64,000 nt of DNA from Isoetes taiwanensis (taxonomy: Eukaryota; Streptophyta; Lycopodiopsida; Isoetales; Isoetaceae). Shown here in pieces: positions 57,235-64,000 of the stretch. Every line of letters starts with the position of its first letter. Position 1 is the stretch's first letter. The notes under the pieces were generated by a model. The model was not told the DNA's origin. It did no database searches and worked only from the letters and a program-made list of their open reading frames with translations. The translations under genes and the position numbers were made by a program. The stretch covers positions 372,001-436,000 of the forward strand of contig JAJEKV010000102.1 in assembly GCA_021234155.1 (NCBI GenBank), written 5' to 3'.

Positions 57235-57295
57235 TTACAAGAAACTTATCGCGGCGGCCTATCTACCGCTAACGTTCTCTTCCCCAACTCGTCTA
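57235..57295 (+). mobile_element. CACTA-like terminus, degraded copy
   Basis: TACAAGAAACTTATCGCGGC followed by GGCC and AACGTTCTCTTCCCCAACTC matches the 15868 terminus over about 60 bp. The right half of the GC palindrome is mutated. It starts 30 bp after the stop codon of the methyltransferase gene and may mark a nested insertion. Confidence 0.45.
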
Positions 57296-57399
57296 TACAT
57301 GCTAGAAAATGCATAATTTGAACTCTGACTTTGTTGCCTTCGCGTCAGATGCGCGCGATAGAAGAATATTGACTATAGCCGGGTATCCAACCTAAGAGC

Positions 57400-57775
57400 A
57401 TGCATATGGCGCGATAAATTAGGATATACGATAGAATGTGCAGGATTTGAACCTGCATTGTTTCACCGCGCATTCGATGCCTGCATGATAGAAAGATGCT
57501 AGACATAATGACTATAGGATTCCCAATTATATTGTCTTTCCTTTTTTCAACCATGTCATGCAATGATAGCCGGTGGGATATGAACTGGTGGGGAGCACTG
57601 TATCCAATGGTCTGACCACCAGGCCATGATCGCTACGAACATAGAACATTTCGGCCATCCAATAATAGTCAGTGGGGGGAGGGGCACCCGCATCCAATAG
57701 CCTAACCACAAGACCATTACTGCGATAAGCCTGCCTTATAGTTTAATCATGCCATCCAATGATAGCCCGGTGGGC
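57400..57775 (-). repeat. tRNA-like (SINE-type) segments
   Basis: Minus strand: GCAGGTTCAAATCCTGC at about 57451-57467 forms a perfect tRNA T-arm. Two further A-box-like phrases, TGGTGGTCAGACCATTGG and TTGTGGTTAGGCTATTGG, lie near 57600 and 57705, the first followed by GTTCATATCCCACC. They look like tRNA-derived SINE heads; no intact tRNA fold was found. Confidence 0.45.
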
Positions 57776-60760
57776 CTTTCTTATAGTAATGTACATTAAA
57801 ACGACAACAATGACATGCAATGATAATACAAACCAGTGTGCAAGCATCGTGGAAATCACAATACGTTGCTTGCAGCTCGGGAGTTGTTACTTCCTTCCTT
57901 GTGAATAGAAAATGAAGCGCACAGCTAGGAGACATCAACTTAAGTGCATCCAATGGAAGATGAAACCATAATTTATTTCTACATACATATATGTTATGGG
58001 TCAACAATGTTTGGATAAATTGATAAATGCCAAGGGGCGTGAGGTGGCAGTCTAAGAGTGGCTCACAAAATCCGGTGTAAAAAAATGGTTTACAGGCTTA
58101 TACGATTTCAATCTGTCGAACCAACAGGTCTCCCATGTTGATTTCCGATTCCAAGCGTAATGTGGCCCTGTGGCGCTGCCTATTTCTCCCACACTAGCTG
58201 GAAGATTTGTAAATCTCGCTGTTATGCGGATACAAAATTTTCCAGCCATGTGTCCATGCGTGCAGTGGTCTTGTCTAAATAATAAATATTGCATGCTGGA
58301 TGTTGAAGGCGAGGCTGGATGATGAAGTGACGCATTCTTTGAAAAACAAACATAGTAGAATAAATTGGGATTCAATGCTTGAAATTCTGCCCGAAAACAA
58401 CAGGGCAAAGTCCATATTGGAATTTTCTGTAAGAACCCAACATTTTGGGAGTCTGCGGATGTGCGTACTGTTATTTCTCCATTCTGCTGTTGACTTTCTC
58501 CATCAGGGCAACTTTCAAGGCACAAATAAGCTCAGAAGATGTCATTGGTGTGACTCTTGCTGTTTAATATGCCACGATGGCAACCATATTGCAGATTACT
58601 GCTCTCCATAGCATATTTAAAATTCCTGAAACTTTACTCCCTTAGTTGGCAAGAAAATTGCCTAAAGATCTGTAACATTACAAAAGATCTAAGCATGCAA
58701 ACCTCAGCTTAAAACAACATCTTGAGGGAGTTTACCTCACATACTCAAGAAACATAATGGGGCCAAAAAAAGAACCTTCGAGAGAAGCTTGCATGAAGCA
58801 AATCAACAAAATTTCAGCAATGTGCTTATGCCAACTGCACCCAATCTTGACTAGAAGCATATATCTGCAAGGAGAAACATACCGCATTAGAAAAAGGAGG
58901 ATCTTTTTACACACAGAATGATTAAACGCAGCTTTCTATTACTGAGCATGAGACATTTTCTTTCATTAAGTGACACCGATTAGAAATGAAACGCATATCA
59001 GAGAAAGAAAAGCTTAAAAATATGAGCAACAACCCTTCTATAAATCACAAATAGAAAAAGCCAAACAAAGATATAGCCTAGAATTTCTGGAACTGGCAGC
59101 AACCACCTTAACATAGCATCATAACATCTTGAAATAGAGAGCTCGACTCATAGCACAAATATTTGAAACTCAAATTTTAGCATGTCATTAAGAACTAGAA
59201 TAGATTCTATTATCTAACTCCGCTTTAAAACACATAATGATCCTCTATAGAGAGTGGCAAGAAATAGCATCGATTTATACCTATATGGCCTGGCCAGAAA
59301 GTTTTAAGGATTCCAGAGATTGTCCGCGTAATGGTTGGAGTAACCTGGGTATTCCATCGTTAGTGTCTCATAATGACCGAAAAAAAACTATAATAAAAGA
59401 TAATACACATACACAAGTAACCACAATATCTGACTGCAAAGTAGAGTACATAAATGATAATGAAATTTCCCATATGAATTGCTTGTAGCAGCCTGTCCAA
59501 TGTTAATCGTATATCCAAATGAAGCCAGCTATTATGCTATAGAAGAAGTGACAAAGACTGCCAACAGTAAAGATACAATGAAGAACAAAACAAAGAAATA
59601 AAAGCAACTCTCTCAATGAACATACCTCTGGTGATATTGCCCGATGTATGAGTTGCACATTATTGTGCAGAAAACCAAGACTCTCACCAAGCTCCTGTAT
59701 TCACGCAACCACAAATCTGATCATTACGTACTTGCTCTTATATCTTGTATCCCACACCAGGGATAACTGCTTCTGTGCTTCTGTGACAAATAATATATGG
59801 AATAGCAAAGATCTGAAAGTTATTGACAGATTAAGTCTTCTATCAGAAAGAATGAAGGAAGAGAAGAATCGAGTCAAATCTCTCACTTTGTTATAGCGGA
59901 CCAAACCAAGCGGCCAGAGACTCTATAGCCGCCCAAAATGTCAGAGCAATGATCAGAATCAACACAAGGGTTTCAAAATTAGCACCAGGGGTTTCACAAA
60001 ATGCCCGCAGGGAATTTCAGACGGCACCGAACTCCTAGACCTAAAAATAGGACGTGGCTGGCAGGGTAGATCAAACACAAGGAACAGAGCTAGAAAAACA
60101 CCAAAAATCTAGGCTTGGAAAAAAGGCTGCGGCCAAGCGGATCAGCAAGTGGAGAGTACATGCTAACAGGAAAACAGGAAAACAGGGAAGCTCCGACCGC
60201 CATGACCATTGCGTTGCGCAAAGTGCAAAACTGCACTCGGAGCTCGATTTGAGCCGAAGACTAGGTAGCTTGTCGTCAAATCAAGCTTCAGGGGCACACA
60301 TGTTTCTTCAGAGGCACGCTAATCTGGCCGCACACTTGCCTTTTCGAAGCTCGGATTGCATGATGACGTCACGCACACGTTTGATTTATAGTTTTATAGT
60401 TTTATATTATTTTTTAAAGGACAGGTGGCATGCTCACATCTTTTCCTAGCGAAAAAATATTAGGTTCAAACAAAAAACCCAACTGCTTTATATATGTTTA
60501 TATTACAATGAATCTTCAATATTGATGTACAACAATTTATTAAAAACATAGTACTTTTTTTTCCTTTCTATTCTGGTGCTTGTTTTTTGTAATGCTTTCA
60601 GTCTCTTCAAGTCTATGCCTAAATTTCGCTATTTTTATGATTTCTGTTTCATAAGTACAAAGTTTTCGTCTAATAATGGGCCAAAATGGCATGAAAAAAA
60701 ATGCAAACCTCTAGAAATTCTTAACAACTATCAAAAAAGGCTTATTTTAGAAACTTGGTG
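57776..60760. other. Region without recognised gene inside the candidate element
   Basis: Frames on opposite strands at 58052-58525 (minus) and 58300-58611 (plus) overlap. The plus frame ends CHWCDSCCLICHDGNHIADY, a Cys/His cluster that could be a knuckle remnant, but no family is clear. The 60054-60449 frame shows no domain. No transposase motif seen. Confidence 0.4.
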
Positions 60761-60763
60761 TTT

Positions 60764-60822
60764 TTTTAAAGGGAATCTTTGAAACGGGAGTGATGCAACA
60801 CTCCCGTTTAATTTGCAATCGT
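60764..60822. repeat. Right inverted terminal module
   Basis: GGGAATCTTT then a perfect hairpin, AAACGGGAGTG-ATGCAA-CACTCCCGTTT, then AATTTGC. Its reverse complement matches the left end at 49164-49226 in two blocks. Confidence 0.65.
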
Positions 60823-60825
60823 GTT

Positions 60826-60875
60826 ACCATATAATTAATATGCTCCACCATGTAAATGTAAAGCCTAATTTATGC
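60826..60875 (+). repeat. 50-bp direct repeat, right copy
   Basis: Identical to 49094-49143. It immediately follows the right terminal module. As a target duplication it would be unusually long. Confidence 0.85.
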
Positions 60876-63800
60876 GTTTATGTATACGAATTCCTTCTGG
60901 AAATACGCACCTCTGTGAACGCCTCTGTGGTAATCGGCTCATCCATTATAGAATCCAACTCTGTAAATGTTTGAAGTAAATCTTCCCGTTTGATGATAAT
61001 AATCGATCGACACCGACTTTTCTCTGTGAATACATGGAGGTATTGGAACTTTTGCAAAAACAACAACATGCGGATGGCTTTGCCTTCAAAAGAAATTCAA
61101 AAGAAAATAGGCCGTAAGTAAGTTAACATAATAAAGCATTTCTTTCGCTTACGGAAGAAGCGGTAGGTTGATCCAATCGAGGAAATTCAGAGAGCAAAAT
61201 CCGCCATGATCCTTCACCTCACGGGAGTTTCTACCGCTTAATCTGCTTATACCTAGAATCATCATCCTCGACAAAACCCTCGATTTGAAATGTGAGAAAA
61301 CCAACTATATAAAACAATGTCGATGTATTTAAGCTCCAGATATGGGCTTTTCGCTTTTGCAAATCCGGGCGATCCGCTTGCGGCTACCCTTTGAAAATCA
61401 AGTTCGATCCACGTAAAACCCACGCAGACCAAAATAGCGGAAACGCATCCATGCAAAACACCGAGCTGCAACCGCGTGACTCTCAAGTTGTTAATGGGCG
61501 CTTTAGTGGGATGCCAAAAGATGTTATGGGTAACATAAATGGCACATAAATGAAATATCAACAAACCGCAAAGACTTGGCCCATTGGTTTTGTAGAGTGT
61601 TGATGATTGCAATGGCTTAGATAATGCATTCCAGTCAATTGAATAATGAAGCAAAATTTGTTAACATTACCATCAGTTGCACATTGCTTCAGGGACGCTA
61701 GAAAAGATTATAGAAACAAAACTTGTAAAGTCCACTTTGGTTGCAACAAAGGTCAAAAATGCGGAGAAAGCAAGATCTTTGATCTCGCGAGTCCAATAAC
61801 GAGCATGAACCCTTTGAAAGTGCTTGATAGAGTAGCATCACAGAGTTTTCAAAAAGCACGAAACGTCACCTACCAATTAGAGATTTGTTCTATGCCACTT
61901 AACATATCTACTATTCCTATCACATTTTAATTCCCATGCCAAGTCTATTTGGCCTACAAACATTTCTCCACGATAACATGTTTCAACCGGAAAAATTCAC
62001 TCCATCCGGCCCTCGGGGTCTATGCACTTTTATAAAGCGATTGTATGCAACTTGATCAAGGGCAATAATGACCAAATGCTTCAATAGAGTCTTGTTCCAT
62101 AGTAAATATGGTAACTCTCTAAGAAGAGGTCGATCATAGTATTTTTAACGCCCAGCCCCGATTTAATGTTGTCGAATCCGGTGTTTGCCACATTTTTCTA
62201 AAGTAGAGGCAAACAAATTGGAAAGAAAAAGTAACCACAAGGCGCAACATCACAAAACCAAAGCAAACTCAATGGTACCAAGTATTTGCTAGGATTCAAG
62301 CTTCCCGCATAAGTTCACAGATGTTCCGGTCTGTAATTAACATCTTCACCTAGTTGAGTATAAATTTATGAGCATGCTCCTAGAAAGTCATCTCCTTTAG
62401 AAAGTGAAAGTCATCTCCTTTAGAAAATCAGTCTTCATCTCCTCATACTTCTTGCACATTGCACAATGTATCCAATAAGTAAATAAATTGGGCAACTAAC
62501 ATGAAAACATGACTAGAAACAAACCTTAGACATAAGATCCAAAGGCACCGCAAAATGCCCATTATTCTTTAACATCTCGAAAGCACCGCAAAATGCCCCG
62601 CAATAACAATTTTATTTCAAAAGCAATGATAAAAAATTGCTGGCGAGAAAGAGCATACACAATCTAACCGCAATGTAAAAATCCGGTTTGCTAAGATGAA
62701 GATGATCGCCGTGTTAGAGCCCTTGTGACTTGAAAATGTTAGTTTTGTAACGAACAGGGCTCCAGTAGTTTCCTTCTTTGTCCTTCTTAATATGCCTCCC
62801 CCTGTTCATCCAAGATTCTTGCTCCTATACCTTGAATGAGATCTAGATAACCATTTGCGAGATGGATTTCCAAGCAAGATTTAGACCGTCAAGAACAAAA
62901 ACTTGAAGTCGGACTTTGGCTTAAATAAGTTGCTATGTCTATCAACCTTGTTACATGTGTTTCCGGTCACCCAAAGTCGGAAGGAGCTTCAATTGAGCAA
63001 CCCAATTGTAGAACAGGGGTTAAGCCATCTAAAGACCGTCTTGGTTTTATCTCGGCTTGGGAAGTGGAATACCCGGCTTGAGAAGGGCTTCGCCGGCTAT
63101 GGGTGAACATGCAAATAGCTAGGGATCATGCAGAGAGCAAGAAAGCCACCGTGAGAGATCTCCAAGATTGGACTAATGGGTGTCGACCATCCAATATTTT
63201 GTCTTTTAAGGTTTTAGAAATGGAGAGAAAAATGTACGTGTCAAGCGCTTAGGTTGCTCTCAGCCCAGAAAAAATACCTCCTATTTTTTTTTAAGAAGGA
63301 AAATGATACTGCTTTATATATGGAATGATGGTTTTAAGTAGTGCTTTGTTAGCAAATAGTGATGTGGGTCAAAAAAGTAGCAATGGTTTTGTTTTGATTG
63401 TTTGTGCAACTTTTGACGGTTGCCTAATGAAGTTGTTTATATCTTCTCATATGAACTAATATTGTTCCATACAATAAATTGTCAATATTTTTATTTAGAA
63501 AAATGAAATAACTACTAATGGTATTTTTAGCAAAATAGTAACTCCTTGCATATTCTAATATATTCGAACAATCGTATTGTTTTGACAATGCAATTGTTAG
63601 TAGTTATTGTTATGTGAGTGGTGTTAGTTTTTCCAAGGAACTAAAGAATGTTCATTAAAAAATCCCTTATTATTTTAGATCACAAACTTGTATGAGTTTA
63701 TACAACAAACTTATGAATGTTCATTGTACCTCTCATTGACATTTTCCTTCCTATATAATTGAGTGTCTAATTTCTGTTCTCCCCTATTTTGTTCCTTCAA

Positions 63801-64000
63801 AATTCTTAAAACGTGACACGTGTACAGTGTGCATTCATTGATTATAAAGCATTTATTGCAGCCATTAATAACCTCGAATATTGTGTGCATTCATTGATTA
63901 TAAAGCATTTATTGCGGGCATTAATTTCAGATTTGAGGCATTTATGAGCATTTATGGCGGAAGAAGATATGAGCATTACCATAGGATGACCGCCAGATTC
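60876..64000. other. Non-coding right end of window
   Basis: No gene recognised. A 50-bp direct repeat (GTGTGCATTCATTGATTATA and AAGCATTTATTGC) occurs at about 63827-63877 and 63880-63930. GTCATCTCCTTTAGAAA is repeated at about 62388-62420, and GCACCGCAAAATGCCC at 62547 and 62584. Short frames at 61262-61930 and 62903-63106 show no family. Confidence 0.45.

Larger units (their letters stand above)
49144..60825. mobile_element. Candidate 11.7-kb element with DUF7869-like and ParB-methyltransferase genes
   Basis: Left and right ends carry the same two modules in inverted orientation. ATTAAACGGGAG and AAAGATTCCC lie at 49169-49180 and 49217-49226 on the left. Their complements CTCCCGTTTAAT and GGGAATCTTT lie at 60801-60812 and 60771-60780 on the right. 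A 50-bp direct repeat flanks both ends. Inside are two divergent, decayed genes and arrays of GTATTC-GAATAC palindromes. The 57205-60760 part contains a CACTA-like end and SINE-like text and may be a later insertion. The element type is not one I recognise; boundaries are inference. Confidence 0.55.

Noticed and set aside
57451..57467. Possible tRNA gene (perfect T-arm)
   Set aside because: No acceptor stem, D-arm or anticodon arm that fits; better explained as SINE-like or relic sequence.
60054..60449. 131-residue plus-strand frame
   Set aside because: No recognisable domain, runs into AT-rich sequence, no context support.

Overview
This window looks like nuclear DNA of a land plant, most likely a seed-free plant such as a fern. 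That is inference from the mixture: plant PPR, MYB (SHAQKYF type), glycerol-3-phosphate acyltransferase, methylesterase and AP-3 delta sequences, plant-type Ty1/copia and Ty3/gypsy retrotransposons primed by initiator tRNA-Met, AT-rich spacers and spliceosomal introns. I see no clearly intact host gene. Almost every recognisable coding sequence is a retroelement gene or a frame-broken gene fragment, so this is an accessory, transposon-rich region.

Layout. 1-8076: 5' half of a minus-strand Ty3/gypsy element (RT, protease, gag, three extra open frames upstream of gag, primer-binding site, 5' LTR). The first extra ORF starts with an exact copy of the histone H3 N-terminus. 9640-11056: a diverged related LTR. 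11214-14490: a TIR element carrying a broken GPAT fragment and satellite-like repeats. 15868-20000: a CACTA-like terminus, repeats and a MYB fragment. 21560-37500: a nested complex of a PPR pseudogene, an inverted copy of its 5' end, a RING-like fragment, a copia element split by a LINE, and an inversion that separated the two halves. 37500-43700: mostly non-coding, with a foldback hairpin and a LINE tail. 43729-48300: a minus-strand run of fragments (kelch/F-box-like, AP-3 delta, methylesterase, an unknown protein). 48734-60875: a CACTA-like end, then a candidate 11.7-kb element. 60876-64000: no gene seen.

The most exciting part is about 49.1-60.9 kb. A degenerate minus-strand gene of the DGMDQ / HTHDxxDQMFS family (I believe catalogued as DUF7869) lies head to head with a plus-strand, intron-containing gene. 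The latter encodes an acidic/basic low-complexity region, a ParB-like domain, a cysteine cluster and an amino-group DNA methyltransferase (DLPY then FSG motifs). Two arrays of short palindromes built on GTATTC-n-GAATAC lie between the genes and in a methyltransferase intron. Inverted terminal modules and a 50-bp direct repeat bracket the unit. I read it as a decayed mobile element with its own ParB-like/DNA-methylation module, possibly acting on its own palindromes.

Two unrelated elements here thus carry chromatin-facing genes: an H3-tail mimic and a prokaryote-type DNA methyltransferase. Both elements are damaged, and activity of either protein is inference.
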